From contig JAUILN010000008.1 of NCBI GenBank assembly GCA_030432695.1, positions 372,001 to 436,000 on the forward strand: a stretch of 64,000 nucleotides of DNA, written 5' to 3'. The stretch comes from a bacterium (GTDB lineage Bacteria; Planctomycetota; UBA1135; UBA2386). Each line of letters opens with the position of its first letter. Position 1 is the first letter of the stretch. The translations under genes were made by a program, and so were the position numbers. The notes beneath the pieces are model-generated. The model did not search any database. It saw only the letters and a list, made by a program, of their open reading frames with translations, and was not told the DNA's origin. Below are positions 26,226-35,536 of this stretch, piece by piece.

Positions 26226-27170
26226 TCACGCCCCCATCGACCGCAACCGCGCCTCGACCGCGTCGATCGTCGCATCCAAGGTCGACGTCCCCGCGGTCAG
26301 CCCGACCCGCGTGACGCCGACGAAGTCTCCCACCCGCAGATCGTCCGGCCCCTCCACCCGCACGGTCCGGCAGCCGAGCTTCTCCAGCGTCGCGGCCAGG
26401 GCAGCGGTGTTGTTCGAGTTGCGGCCGCCGACGACCACCGCGAGTTCGACCTCACCCGCCAGCTCCTGCAATGCCTCCTGCCGATCGCGGGTCGGTGCGC
26501 AGACCGTGTCGACGAAGCGGACGTCGGCGGAGGGATTGAGCGCGCGGATCTCGCGCAGCACGGCCGCGACCTCATCGGGCGGCGTGGTGGTCTGACACAA
26601 CACACCGAGCCGCGGATACGGGTAGTGCGCGACCTCCGAGGGGCTCGCCACCGCGTCGCCATGCGGCACGTCGCCGAGCAGGCCTTCGACCTCCACGTGA
26701 CCGCGTCGGCCGATCACCACCACATGGCGACCCTCGGCGGCGAGCTCGAGCGCGACGTCGTGGGCCTTCTTCACCAGTGGACAGGTGGTGTCGATCAGCC
26801 CCTCGGTCTGCGCCTCGAGCCGCGCGCGCTCGCGGTTGCTGACCCCGTGCGCGGTGATCAACACCCGCGGTCGCGACGGGCGACCGCCCCGCGCCCGCTC
26901 CGCGCGGCTGTCGAAGCCGGCGTCGCGCAGCCGCGCGAGCACCGCGGGGTTGTGCACCAGCTCACCCCAGATCGTCACCGTGCCGGGATCCTGCTCGGCG
27001 AAGGCCCGCTCGAGCGCGTCGCGCACCCCGAAGCAGGTGCCCATCGCGCGGGCACGGACGACCTCCAGCGAACGGGTCCGCGGTCGGTCGGTGACGGCCG
27101 CTACTCTGGATTGCGCAGGAACTCTGGATTGCAAAGTCATGATGCTGGGTCTCTCATCGGTCGGATCCAT
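26226..27170 (-). CDS. ispH: 4-hydroxy-3-methylbut-2-enyl diphosphate reductase IspH
   Basis: A 314-residue iron-sulfur enzyme that performs the last step of the MEP isoprenoid pathway, making IPP and DMAPP. The three cluster cysteines are visible in MGTCFGVRDAL, DTTCPLVKKAH and DTVCAPTRDRQ. Substrate-site motifs are HNPAVL, ITAHGVS, GHVEVEG (usually GHPEVEG, so Pro is Val), CQTTTP and NSNNT (the canonical SSN region, second Ser replaced by Asn). The start at 27170 gives a 40-residue leader before the first conserved strand and has AAGGGTG about 11 nt upstream; an ATG at 27140 is the alternative. It is 19 bp downstream of the winged-helix gene on the same strand. Confidence 0.93.
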   Translation of the reverse strand: MDPTDERPSIMTLQSRVPAQSRVAAVTDRPRTRSLEVVRARAMGTCFGVRDALERAFAEQDPGTVTIWGELVHNPAVLARLRDAGFDSRAERARGGRPSRPRVLITAHGVSNRERARLEAQTEGLIDTTCPLVKKAHDVALELAAEGRHVVVIGRRGHVEVEGLLGDVPHGDAVASPSEVAHYPYPRLGVLCQTTTPPDEVAAVLREIRALNPSADVRFVDTVCAPTRDRQEALQELAGEVELAVVVGGRNSNNTAALAATLEKLGCRTVRVEGPDDLRVGDFVGVTRVGLTAGTSTLDATIDAVEARLRSMGA

Positions 27171-27189
27171 GCGCCGGATTCACCCTTCT

Positions 27190-27579
27190 TCAGCCCCGCG
27201 CCGTCGCCGGCGCGGGGCCGGACTCGCCGTCGGCCGCGGCACGGGCCCGCGCGTCCCGGATCACGCGCTCGAGCTCGTCGAGGTAGTGGACGAAGGTGGA
27301 CCGGCCGCGCGCGGTCATCTTCGCGTTGGTGACCGAGCGGCCGCCTTCGCGCACCTTGCGCAGGGTCACCAGCCCGCCGTCGACCAGCACCTTCAGGTGC
27401 CGGTTCAGGTTGCCGTCGGTCAGGTCGCAGAGCCTCTTCAGCTCGACGAACGACGCGCCGTCGGCGCGGTTGACCAACACGGTGAGGATGCCGAGCCGCG
27501 CCTTCTCGTGCAGCGCCCGGTCGAGGCCCTCGTAGGCGAACGCGCCTTCGCCGGTGTCCTGTTCCAACTTGCCGCTCAC
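27190..27579 (-). CDS. Winged-helix transcriptional regulator (ArsR/MarR-like, HTH_27 type)
   Basis: A 129-residue protein starting at a GTG (27579) that overlaps the upstream stop codon by 4 nt. The winged helix spans about residues 18-95: LHEKARLGILTVLVNRADGASFVELKRLC, the recognition region DLTDGNLNRHLKVLVDGGLVTLRK, and the wing VREGGRSVTNAKMTARGR. This compact form is typical of regulators encoded with a membrane protein of unknown role, as here. It probably binds the 17-bp palindrome just upstream of the operon (28201-28217) and represses its own transcription. The C-terminal 25 residues are Ala/Pro-rich. Confidence 0.85.
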   Translation of the reverse strand: MSGKLEQDTGEGAFAYEGLDRALHEKARLGILTVLVNRADGASFVELKRLCDLTDGNLNRHLKVLVDGGLVTLRKVREGGRSVTNAKMTARGRSTFVHYLDELERVIRDARARAAADGESGPAPATARG

Positions 27580-28193
27580 CGGGCTCCCTCCGCGAGTCCC
27601 AGACTCCTCCGCTCCAGGTTGCGCCACAACACCAGCGCCAGCAGGTTCTGGCCGACGCCGAACGGCACGCCGACCACCCACGGGGACGCCGCCGCGAGGC
27701 CCTGGGTGTTGAGCGCCAGGTAGACGCCGCAGGCCAGATACCACGCCGCGATGATCCCCACCGCGCGCGGCAGGAAGGGCCGCGCCGACAACACGCAGAG
27801 GCCGAACAGCCCCGACCACAGGGCCGGCAGCCACACCGCGTTGTCGCCGCCGATCCACAGGAACGAGAACAGCGCGCCGAGCGCCAGCGACGGCAGCGAC
27901 TGCATCAGCACCGGGATGGTCCGGCGCAGCAGCACGCGGTTGTCCTCGTGGCGGTGCTGGCGGACCAGATCGAGACCGCAGACCAGCGTGCACAGGCCGG
28001 CGACGCCGAGCCAGGTGCGCGCGAACTCCGAGGGGTCGGCCGGCGCCCCGGACAGCTCGAGCGACAGCGCCGCGACTACCGCGAGTGAGCCGCAGACCGC
28101 CATCGGCAGAGCCCGGTAGCCCCGGTAGACCTCCGCGCGGAGGACCTGGGCATGGATCTCCGCGACCCGGGCGAGCGCGTCGTCGAGGTGCAT
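27576..28193 (-). CDS. Polytopic membrane protein co-transcribed with winged-helix regulator
   Basis: A 205-residue protein with about six hydrophobic segments (for example LPMAVCGSLAVVAALSLEL, LPSLALGALFSFLWIGG, LPALWSGLFGLCVLSA, AVGIIAAWYLACGVYLAL and WVVGVPFGVGQNLLALVLW) after a short amphipathic N terminus, MHLDDALARVAEIHAQ. No family name is certain. The pairing of such a protein with a small winged-helix regulator in a 4-nt overlap is a recurrent arrangement. I chose the ATG at 28193; a TTG at 28214 lies inside the palindrome and is less likely. The promoter is probably the TTGACG at 28225-28230 on the minus strand. Confidence 0.75.
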   Translation of the reverse strand: MHLDDALARVAEIHAQVLRAEVYRGYRALPMAVCGSLAVVAALSLELSGAPADPSEFARTWLGVAGLCTLVCGLDLVRQHRHEDNRVLLRRTIPVLMQSLPSLALGALFSFLWIGGDNAVWLPALWSGLFGLCVLSARPFLPRAVGIIAAWYLACGVYLALNTQGLAAASPWVVGVPFGVGQNLLALVLWRNLERRSLGLAEGAR

Positions 28194-28200
28194 GCCCGAA

Positions 28201-28217
28201 GCTTTGCCTAGCAAAGC
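28201..28217. promoter_or_regulatory. Probable operator palindrome of the winged-helix operon
   Basis: GCTTTGCCTAGCAAAGC has perfect 7-bp arms around a 3-bp centre. It lies 7 bp upstream of the chosen ATG (28193) and just downstream of a TTGACG hexamer on the minus strand (28230-28225), so a bound protein would block the promoter. The neighbouring winged-helix protein is the natural candidate, giving negative autoregulation. Confidence 0.6.
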
Positions 28218-28337
28218 ACGGACGTCAAGGGGTGAGTCTGGAAGGGTGGGCTCCCCGAAACCGCGCGGGGTCCGGCGGCCAGCGCCATCGACCTCGGGCC
28301 CGAGACCCTGACGCCGCCAGTCGCGAGTCGCGACGCG

Positions 28338-28685
28338 TCAGACCGGTTCCGGACCGTACTGGTTGTCGCCAGGCTGGCTCGGCTGCACCAAGAAGACGAT
28401 CAAGACGATCACGCCGATCAGCGGAACGAAACCCAGCAGGAACCACCAGCCACTGCGACCGGTGTCGTGCATGCGGCGGACGAAGACGGCGAGGCCGGGC
28501 AGCAACGCGATCAAGCCGTACACCAACCCCAGGATCGCGAAGATCCCGACCTCGGTAACGGCCGTCAGGATGTTCAGCGCAAACGAGATGAGCAGGTTGA
28601 ACAAGGTGAACATCCAGTACTCCGCGCGGCCGGATCGGCCAGTGAAGGTCGCGAACTTCTGGAAGCAGGCAACGTAGTGATTCAT
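28338..28685 (-). CDS. DUF805 family inner-membrane protein
   Basis: A 115-residue protein matching the DUF805 (YhaH-like) family: the N-terminal signature FTGRSGRAEYWMFTLFNLLI, three or four hydrophobic helices, and the conserved VRRMHDTGRSGWWFLLGFVPLIG. Length is typical. The role of the family is unknown; members are inner-membrane proteins often linked to stress or phage-related contexts. The tail QPSQPGDNQYGPEPV is the usual hydrophilic C-terminal end (the family pattern is GxxGxNxYGP). It stands alone, 123 bp from the winged-helix operon and with 577 bp of noncoding DNA upstream. Confidence 0.88.
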   Translation of the reverse strand: MNHYVACFQKFATFTGRSGRAEYWMFTLFNLLISFALNILTAVTEVGIFAILGLVYGLIALLPGLAVFVRRMHDTGRSGWWFLLGFVPLIGVIVLIVFLVQPSQPGDNQYGPEPV

Positions 28686-29262
28686 GTCGTCGGACGAATG
28701 TGAGAACAGTCGAGGGGGCGGAGAAGCGTCGACCCGTCGCGTGGGGACGCGCAGGTCGACGGCGGAGGTTCCGGTGCAGCCTTCTCACCGCATCCGGAAG
28801 GACCGACAATCGACGCGACGACGGGTCAGTCGACGGGAATCGTCGACCGACGACGGCCGGGATCCCTCGAACGCGCCAGAGCGGGGTCTCGGGACGGACC
28901 GGACGCAGGCTCCCTCGTCCATGGACAGCCGATACCGGGCCGATTCTGCCGAAGCAGCCCAAGCGAGGGAAACGGAAACCGCACGTAGACGCGCCAATCG
29001 AGTCCGACGAGCTTCACGCGGCCAAGTGCCGAGCGGCGAGCTGCCGGAGCGGCCCGCTCGGGAGCGCCTGATCGGTGCCCTCGGACTCGTGCGGGCCGCT
29101 TCGCATTCCGTAAGTCGCCAGGGTCGCGCCGGACCGCGCGACAATTCGCCCATACCGAGGACAGGGCCCCGAGCGATGTCGACAGGCAAGCCGATGGAGT
29201 CGGTCGGGGCCGCAACCCAGCGGCGTCGAGAATTGGCGGTTCGGACCTCTTCAGGCCAAGGT
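28686..29262. other. 577-bp intergenic region without a recognisable gene
   Basis: This stretch between the DUF805 gene and the end of the ELWxxDGT-repeat gene gives only Arg/Ser-rich translations with no family resemblance on either strand, and its GC content looks slightly below that of the flanking genes. It must hold the DUF805 promoter at its left end. I see no convincing RNA fold, repeat or terminator. Confidence 0.5.
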
Positions 29263-32214
29263 TCAGCGGCCGAGTTGCAGCAACAGGCCCGGACTCAGAT
29301 CGACACCGAGTGGTCCGCGACCGGTTGCGAACACCGCCTGGGCGACGACCCGTACACCGAGTAGCGCCGTGGTGTTCGGGAGCAGCAGCGGCGCGCGGAA
29401 CGTGCCGCCGGCGGTCGTGCTCAATGGGCCGACGGCCGTGACGCTGCCCGGTTCGATCCACCAGGCGCAGCGACTCGGAGGGATCGCGACCGCGCGCAAG
29501 GCGGGGATGCCGAGCGCGAGCCAACCGACAAGGGCTCCGTCGCTCGCGGCCTCCAGCGTGGTGAGCGTGCCGAGCCGTGGATCGCCGCTGGCGTGCAGGC
29601 GCGGCGTGGCAGTGCCGCCGCCCGCGCAGGGCGCGCCGAGGGTCCGCTGCGCGCTGCCGGGGTCGAGCACGTAGGGTTCGCTGCCGAGCTGTGGGTCGCT
29701 GACGGCGAGGATCAGCCGGCCGTTCGCGACCGAACCGAACCGCGTCGTGACCGACGGGCCTTGGGCTGGCGAGAGCTGCTGGATCGATCGGGTGCCCGCC
29801 ACCGTGCCGTCGGTGATCCACAGGCGCCGCGAGTTGCCGCGCGTCGGATCGCCGGCGACGACGAAGGCTCGTTGTGCTCCGGTGGCGTGGATCTGCACCG
29901 TGTCGCTGGGGCCGAGGTCGGCGAGCGCCGTCGTTCCGGCGGTGGTGCCGTCGGTCACCACCAGCTCGTTGCCGCGGGCGAGCAGCAGGTTCGCACCGAG
30001 CGGGGTCAGGGTGTCGGGATCGACGCGTGCGCCGGGCACGACACGCACGCTGCCCGCGATCGTGCCGTCGGTCGCGCGCAGCGTGCCGTCGGCGAGGAAG
30101 GCGTACAGGCGGCGCTGGCCGGCGACGACGAGACGCTCGATCTGGAACGACCACGGCGCGAAGGCGGTGACGCCTTGGGTGGTGGCGATGAAGGTCCCGG
30201 CACCGGTGTTGAGCCACAGCGCGTCCGCGAAGCGCACGAACGATGTCCGCCCACCCGAGGGAGTCGGCACGTTGCCGAGGCGTCGAGAGCCGGCTGCGGT
30301 CCCGTCGAAGAGCCACAGGTCCCAACTGCCGTTCGTGAGGTGCTGGATCGCGATCGCCTGCTCGCCCAGTGAAACGACCGCGGAGACCGCGGACGACGTG
30401 GTCAGTGCACGCGTGATCGTTCCCACACGATCGATCCGGAGCACGACATCGACCCAGCCGGAGGCCAGGAGTTCGCGAGCAGGGAGCAGGACTCCGTCGC
30501 CGAAAGCGACCAGCCTCGAGAGGAGGAAGTCGTAGTGCGAGGCGGGAAGCTGTGTGACCAGACGCGGCTGGGCACCTGCCGCGAGGGGCCCGGACAGCGC
30601 CTCGATACGCGAGCCGCGGGCGATCCACAGCTCGTCGCTCACCTCGAGCATCGCGTCGATGTCGGCGTCCTGCCGGCCGGGCTCGAGATCGACCAAGAGC
30701 GAGGTCCCCTGCGGCGTGCCATCGGTGATCCACGGTTCGCGGCCCACGTCCGATCGGCGGGCGAGGAACACCGCGCGCGTCCCGAAGCTCACGAAGTCCT
30801 CCGGGCCGCTACCCGTGGGCAACAACGCGCCCGGCAGGTCGGAGAGCGGTCCCGTGCCTGCCGCGGTCCCGTCGCTGACCCAGGGCAGACGGCGGCGGGT
30901 GTTCGGGTCGAGTGCGGTGACCAACGCGCGGCCGAAGTGGCTGGCGAGCCAGAGGACCTCCTCGCGAACCAGCGATTGGTGCGCGGCCCCCCGCCCGAAG
31001 CGCGGGTCGACGACGAACAGCTCCCGGTTGCGGAGCGCGGTCTCGCAGAGCAGCGCCAGCCGCTCACCGAGCCAGACGGAGCCGTTGCGCGACGGGAATG
31101 GCGGGCCTGGGAGCACCCCCAGGGCGACTGCGGTGTCGGTGCCGGCCGCGACGCGAGCGAGTTGCCAGGTGCCCGACGACGGGTAGGCGAGGAGCACGTC
31201 GCCACGGCGCTCGGCGAGCAGCAGAGAGGCACCATCCTTGGGGGGACCCTGCAGCGCGACCGCGCGGGTTCCTGCAACGGTGCCATCCGTCACCAGAGCG
31301 GCGCTGGCGTCGACGGTCGCCACGAAGGCGCGGCCCCCCGCACCGAGCACCTCGTGCTCGATGGTCACTCCCGGCGGAATCGGCAGCTGGCTGAGGCCGA
31401 CGCCGGCTTCGATGCGGAGCAAGCGCCTGGTGGACGCGGCGGTCTGCTCGTAGCCGGTCGCGACGAACAGCCCGGGCCCTGACACGGCGGAGCCGAACGG
31501 ACCGACCAGCGGCGCGGGGATCGACGTCTCGCGCCGCGTGCCGGCGGGGCTGCCGTCCGTGGACCAGAGTTCCGGGCGGCGGCTCAGCGGGTCGAAGGCG
31601 GTGAACCAGAACCGACTCGCGGTCGTCCCGGGCTCGGGTACGAGGAGGTGGAACTCGCTGGCGAAGGAACCGGTCGGTCCCGGAACGATGTCGGCGAGTC
31701 GCTGCGTGCCGGCCGTGGTGCCGTCGGTGATCCAGGGTTCGGTGTCGAGCGTGCCGATCTCCGCGCCGAGGAACACCAGCCGGTTGCCGAAGGAGAACGC
31801 CGCCCTTACCGCCAGACCGGCGGAGCCGAACTGCAGGGGCTCTGTGCCGGCAACCGTGCCGTCGCTGACCCACAGGCGCGGAGACTGCCCTTGTCCGACC
31901 GCGTGCGCGCTGAAGAACAGGCGCCCTCCCGCGGCGGCGTGCAGTCGGATCGACATGCGGGAGTCCGGATCGAGGTCGGCGAACAGCGCGGTGCCCGCAG
32001 GCGTGCCGTCGGTGCGGTAGAGGTGGTCGCTGCCGTTGGTGCTGGCGACGAACCAGCTCCAGGCGCCACTCTGCAGGAACTCCGAACGCACCTCCGAGGT
32101 GTAGAAGTCCTGGCGGATGTCGAGCAGCAGATCGGCGCGCGGGTCCTGCGCGGCGGGGCAGGAAGCGAACAGCGCGATCGAGACCGAGGCGAGGGATAGG
32201 CGTTGACGTGGCAT
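29263..32214 (-). CDS. Large secreted ELWxxDGT-repeat protein
   Basis: A 983-residue protein with signal peptide MPRQRLSLASVSIALFASCPAAQ. It has about fifteen copies of the (L/P)WxxDGTxAGT motif (LYRTDGTPAGT, LWVSDGTVAGT, PWITDGTTAGT, LWSTDGSPAGT, PWVSDGTAAGT, LWITDGTVAGT and others), spaced by about 45-60 residues, which predicts one or two large beta propellers. The last about 120 residues are the shared C-terminal module of the window's secreted proteins, beginning at GAPCAGGGTATPRL and ending LLLQLGR. Such proteins are surface or secreted adhesin-like proteins of unknown ligand. The ATG at 32214 is used because the signal peptide begins there; the in-frame extension upstream is Arg-rich and implausible. 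Confidence 0.85.
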   Translation of the reverse strand: MPRQRLSLASVSIALFASCPAAQDPRADLLLDIRQDFYTSEVRSEFLQSGAWSWFVASTNGSDHLYRTDGTPAGTALFADLDPDSRMSIRLHAAAGGRLFFSAHAVGQGQSPRLWVSDGTVAGTEPLQFGSAGLAVRAAFSFGNRLVFLGAEIGTLDTEPWITDGTTAGTQRLADIVPGPTGSFASEFHLLVPEPGTTASRFWFTAFDPLSRRPELWSTDGSPAGTRRETSIPAPLVGPFGSAVSGPGLFVATGYEQTAASTRRLLRIEAGVGLSQLPIPPGVTIEHEVLGAGGRAFVATVDASAALVTDGTVAGTRAVALQGPPKDGASLLLAERRGDVLLAYPSSGTWQLARVAAGTDTAVALGVLPGPPFPSRNGSVWLGERLALLCETALRNRELFVVDPRFGRGAAHQSLVREEVLWLASHFGRALVTALDPNTRRRLPWVSDGTAAGTGPLSDLPGALLPTGSGPEDFVSFGTRAVFLARRSDVGREPWITDGTPQGTSLLVDLEPGRQDADIDAMLEVSDELWIARGSRIEALSGPLAAGAQPRLVTQLPASHYDFLLSRLVAFGDGVLLPARELLASGWVDVVLRIDRVGTITRALTTSSAVSAVVSLGEQAIAIQHLTNGSWDLWLFDGTAAGSRRLGNVPTPSGGRTSFVRFADALWLNTGAGTFIATTQGVTAFAPWSFQIERLVVAGQRRLYAFLADGTLRATDGTIAGSVRVVPGARVDPDTLTPLGANLLLARGNELVVTDGTTAGTTALADLGPSDTVQIHATGAQRAFVVAGDPTRGNSRRLWITDGTVAGTRSIQQLSPAQGPSVTTRFGSVANGRLILAVSDPQLGSEPYVLDPGSAQRTLGAPCAGGGTATPRLHASGDPRLGTLTTLEAASDGALVGWLALGIPALRAVAIPPSRCAWWIEPGSVTAVGPLSTTAGGTFRAPLLLPNTTALLGVRVVAQAVFATGRGPLGVDLSPGLLLQLGR

Positions 32215-32404
32215 GGGCGGAGACTCGGAGAGTGGCTGGCGGCGGCGCGCGAAGGCAACGCGCATGCCGGCGCACGGATGCCTCCAGGTGGCCCTGACCC
32301 GGGCTCCGTCGATTCATGCGTGCCGGATACCGGACGGGCGCGCTACGTGCTCGGAACGACTCTCCACAGCAACTCGTCGTCGGGCCGAAAACCTGCGCCG
32401 CAAA

Positions 32405-35400
32405 TCACGCCGGCTCGCCGTCCACCGCCAGCTGCTCGCGCAGCACCTGCGCCCGCCGCTCCGGCGAACCGGTGAAACGACCGATCAGCCCGTAGACCGC
32501 CGGCACCACGAGCAGCGTCATCAAGGTCGCCAAGGTCACGCCCGCCAACACCACGATGCCGATCGCCTGCCGCCCCTCCGCACCCGCACCGGTGGCCAGC
32601 ACCAGCGGCAGGGCGCCGAGCGAGGTCGACAGACCGGTCATCAGGATCGGTCGCAGGCGCAGTTCCGCGGCTTCCAGGATGGCGTCTTGGAGCGCGCGAC
32701 CCTCGTCGCGGAGCTGGTTGATGAACTCGACGATCAGGATGCCGTTCTTGGTCGCCAGACCGATCAGGATCACGAAGGCGATCTGGCTGTAGATGTTCAG
32801 CGTACCGCCGGCCCACCACAGGCCGAGCAGGCCGCCGAACACCGCCAGCGGCACCGTGAGCAGGATCACGATCGGCTGCACGAAGCTCTCGAACTGGGCG
32901 GCGAGCACCAGGTAGATGAGCAGCAGCGAGATCAGGAACAGGAACGACAACGACGCCGACGACTCGACGAACTCGCGGCTCTGGTTCTTGTAGGAGATGC
33001 CGGGCGCGCCCTGCAGGTCGTCGCGGACCACGTCCTCCAGGAAGGTCAGCGCCTCGCCGAGCGTGTAGCCCTCGGCGAGGTTGGCGCTGATGGTGATCGC
33101 GCGCAGGCGGTCGTAGCGGTTGCGGGTCGCGGAGTCGGCGAATTCGCGGAGTTGCACCAGGTTGGCGAGCGGCACCAGTTCGCCGGTGGTCTGCGAGCGG
33201 ACGTAGACCTGCTCGAGGTCGCGCGCCGAGCGCTTGTCCTCGTCGGTGGCCTCGAGGATCACGTCGTATTCCTCGCCGCGGTCGACGAAGGTGGTGACCC
33301 GGCGCTCACCCATCAGGGTCTCCAGCGTCCGGCCCACCTCGATCGTCGAGACCCCGAGGTCGGCGGCGCGGTCGTCGTCGACCACCACCTCGAGCTGCGG
33401 CTTGGTCTCGCGGTAGTCGGAGTTCACCGCGACGAGGCCGGGGTTCTCGGCGGCCTTGGCGAGCACCACGTCGCGCCAGCGGGCCAGGTCTTCGTAGGTC
33501 GAGCCGGTCAGCACGAACTGCACGGGCTGGCCGCTGCGCCGGAACAGGCCCGACTGCGCGATGGTGAACGCGCGGTAGCCAGGCACCGCCTGGAACTGGC
33601 GGTCGATGTCGGCCATGACCTCGCCGGTGGTCCGCGAGCGTTCGCCCCAGAGCTTGAGCAGCACCGTGCCGAAGCCGGAGTTGACGTCACCGGCGCGGTT
33701 GAACGAGCCGGGTACGCGGACCAGCACGCGCTGCGCCTCACCGGAGTCGATCAGGCCGAGGAGGATGCGCTCGAACTGCGTGGCGTTGGCCAGGGCGTCG
33801 TCGTACGACGCGCCCTCGGGGCCGAGGATCGACACGCGGAACTCGCCACGGTCCTCGGTGGGCGAGTACTCCTGCGGGATCTGCCGGAACAGACCGAAGC
33901 TCGCGACGCCGAGACCTGCAACCAGCAGCAGCGACGCCGTCGGGTGGGCGACGAGACCGCCGAGGAACGCCCGGTAGATCCGCTGGGTCGGCCGGAAGCC
34001 GGCGTCCACCGCGCGCACCAGCCACGACGGCTGGCCCGGCCGCAGCAGCGCACCGCACATCACCGGCGACAGCGTCAGCGCGGTCACGGTCGAGACCACC
34101 ACCGCCCCGGCCAGCGCCAGCGCGAACTCGCTGAACAGCCTGCCGGTGTTGCCCTCGAGGAACGCGATCGGCACGAACACCGCGACCAGCACCACGGTGG
34201 TCGCCACCACTGCGAAGCCGACCTGCCGCGCGCCGAGGTAGGCGGCCTTCAGCGGCGGCTCGCCCTCGCGGATCCGCCGCGCGATGTTCTCCAGCACCAC
34301 GATCGCGTCGTCGACCACCAGCCCGATCGCCAGCACCAGCGCCAGGAGCGTCAGCAAGTTGATCGAGAAGCCCAGCAGGTAGAGGACGATCAGCGAGCCG
34401 ACCAGCGACACCGGCACGGTCACCGTCGGCACCAGCGTGGCGAGGCCACTGCCGAGGAACAGGAAGATCACCAACACCACCACGCCGGCGGTGATGAATA
34501 GCGTGCTCCAGACCTCGGAGATCGCCGCCTCGATGTAGACCGAGGCGTCGTAGCTCGGGTAGAGCTGCATGTCGGACGGCAGGCTGGCGTTGACCTTCGC
34601 CATCCGCGCCTTGATCTCGTCGACGACCTCGAGCGTGTTGGCCTTGGCCTGGCGGATCACGCCGAGGCCGACCATGTCCGCACCGTTGCGGCGGAACATC
34701 ATCCGCTCGTTGGTCGCGCCGAGCCGCACCTCGGCGACGTCGCGCAACCGCACCAGGTGGCCGCCCGAGAGTTCGGTCGCCTCGCGGCTACGCCCCACCA
34801 CCAGCCTGCCGAAGTCCTCGGCGGTGACGTAGCGGCGCTGGACCCGCACCGTGAACTCCCGCTCGACCGACTCGATCCGGCCGGCGGGCAGCTCGATGTT
34901 CTCGGCGCGCAGCGCGCGCTCGACGTCGCCGGCGGTCACCCCGGTCGCCGCCAGCGCCTCGCGGTCGAGCCAGATGCGCATCGCGTAGCGGCTGCCGCCG
35001 CCGACCTGGATCCGCGCCACGCCGGGCACGGTCGAGAACTGGTCGACGAGGTAGCGCTCGGCGTAGTCGGTCAGCTCCAGCGTGTCGCGGACCTCGCTGG
35101 CGAAGTTCATCCAGAACACCGACTCGCTGCCCGACTCGACCTTCACCACCTCGGGCGGATCGACGTCCTCGGGCAGGTTCGGCAGCGAGCGCGACACCCG
35201 GTCGCGGACGTCGTTGGCCGCCGCCTCGATGTCGCGGTCGAGCAGGAACTCGATGCGCACCTCGGAGCGACCGTCGCTGGTCTCGGACTCGACCGAACGG
35301 ATGCCCTCGAGCCCGCTGATCGCGTCCTCGAGGATCTGCGTGACCCGGGTCTCGACCACCGACGCCGCGGCACCCCGGTAGTTGGTCTCGATCGACACGA

Positions 35401-35530
35401 CCGGCGCGTCGATGTCGGGCAGCTCGCGGACACCGAGGCGCGACAGGCCGACGACGCCGAGGACCACGATGACGAGGTTCAGCACGGTCGCCAGGACCGG
35501 CCGCTGCACGGAGAGATCGGAGAGGATCAT
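32405..35530 (-). CDS. RND-family multidrug efflux transporter (AcrB/MexB-like)
   Basis: A 1041-residue inner-membrane proton-driven pump. Twelve helices and two large periplasmic loops of the hydrophobe/amphiphile efflux-1 family are present: N-terminal SVQRPVLATVLNLVIVVLG, the TM4 proton-relay Asp pair in GLVVDDAIVVLENIARRI, EFALALAGAVVVSTVTALTLSP, and in the second half VPLAVFGGLLGLWW and LATKNGILIVEFINQLRDEG. It pairs with the adaptor encoded 6 bp upstream (35537-36613). No TolC-like outer-membrane component is in the window, so a shared one must be encoded elsewhere. Sequence style is closest to the MdtB/MexF-like pumps described as broad-specificity; the substrate cannot be told. Confidence 0.92.
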   Translation of the reverse strand: MILSDLSVQRPVLATVLNLVIVVLGVVGLSRLGVRELPDIDAPVVSIETNYRGAAASVVETRVTQILEDAISGLEGIRSVESETSDGRSEVRIEFLLDRDIEAAANDVRDRVSRSLPNLPEDVDPPEVVKVESGSESVFWMNFASEVRDTLELTDYAERYLVDQFSTVPGVARIQVGGGSRYAMRIWLDREALAATGVTAGDVERALRAENIELPAGRIESVEREFTVRVQRRYVTAEDFGRLVVGRSREATELSGGHLVRLRDVAEVRLGATNERMMFRRNGADMVGLGVIRQAKANTLEVVDEIKARMAKVNASLPSDMQLYPSYDASVYIEAAISEVWSTLFITAGVVVLVIFLFLGSGLATLVPTVTVPVSLVGSLIVLYLLGFSINLLTLLALVLAIGLVVDDAIVVLENIARRIREGEPPLKAAYLGARQVGFAVVATTVVLVAVFVPIAFLEGNTGRLFSEFALALAGAVVVSTVTALTLSPVMCGALLRPGQPSWLVRAVDAGFRPTQRIYRAFLGGLVAHPTASLLLVAGLGVASFGLFRQIPQEYSPTEDRGEFRVSILGPEGASYDDALANATQFERILLGLIDSGEAQRVLVRVPGSFNRAGDVNSGFGTVLLKLWGERSRTTGEVMADIDRQFQAVPGYRAFTIAQSGLFRRSGQPVQFVLTGSTYEDLARWRDVVLAKAAENPGLVAVNSDYRETKPQLEVVVDDDRAADLGVSTIEVGRTLETLMGERRVTTFVDRGEEYDVILEATDEDKRSARDLEQVYVRSQTTGELVPLANLVQLREFADSATRNRYDRLRAITISANLAEGYTLGEALTFLEDVVRDDLQGAPGISYKNQSREFVESSASLSFLFLISLLLIYLVLAAQFESFVQPIVILLTVPLAVFGGLLGLWWAGGTLNIYSQIAFVILIGLATKNGILIVEFINQLRDEGRALQDAILEAAELRLRPILMTGLSTSLGALPLVLATGAGAEGRQAIGIVVLAGVTLATLMTLLVVPAVYGLIGRFTGSPERRAQVLREQLAVDGEPA

Positions 35531-35536
35531 GGCGCC

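Noticed and set aside
28826..29262. Minus-strand open frame in the 577-bp gap
   Set aside because: It continues as an out-of-frame shadow through the ELWxxDGT gene and has no start, ribosome-binding site or known motif.
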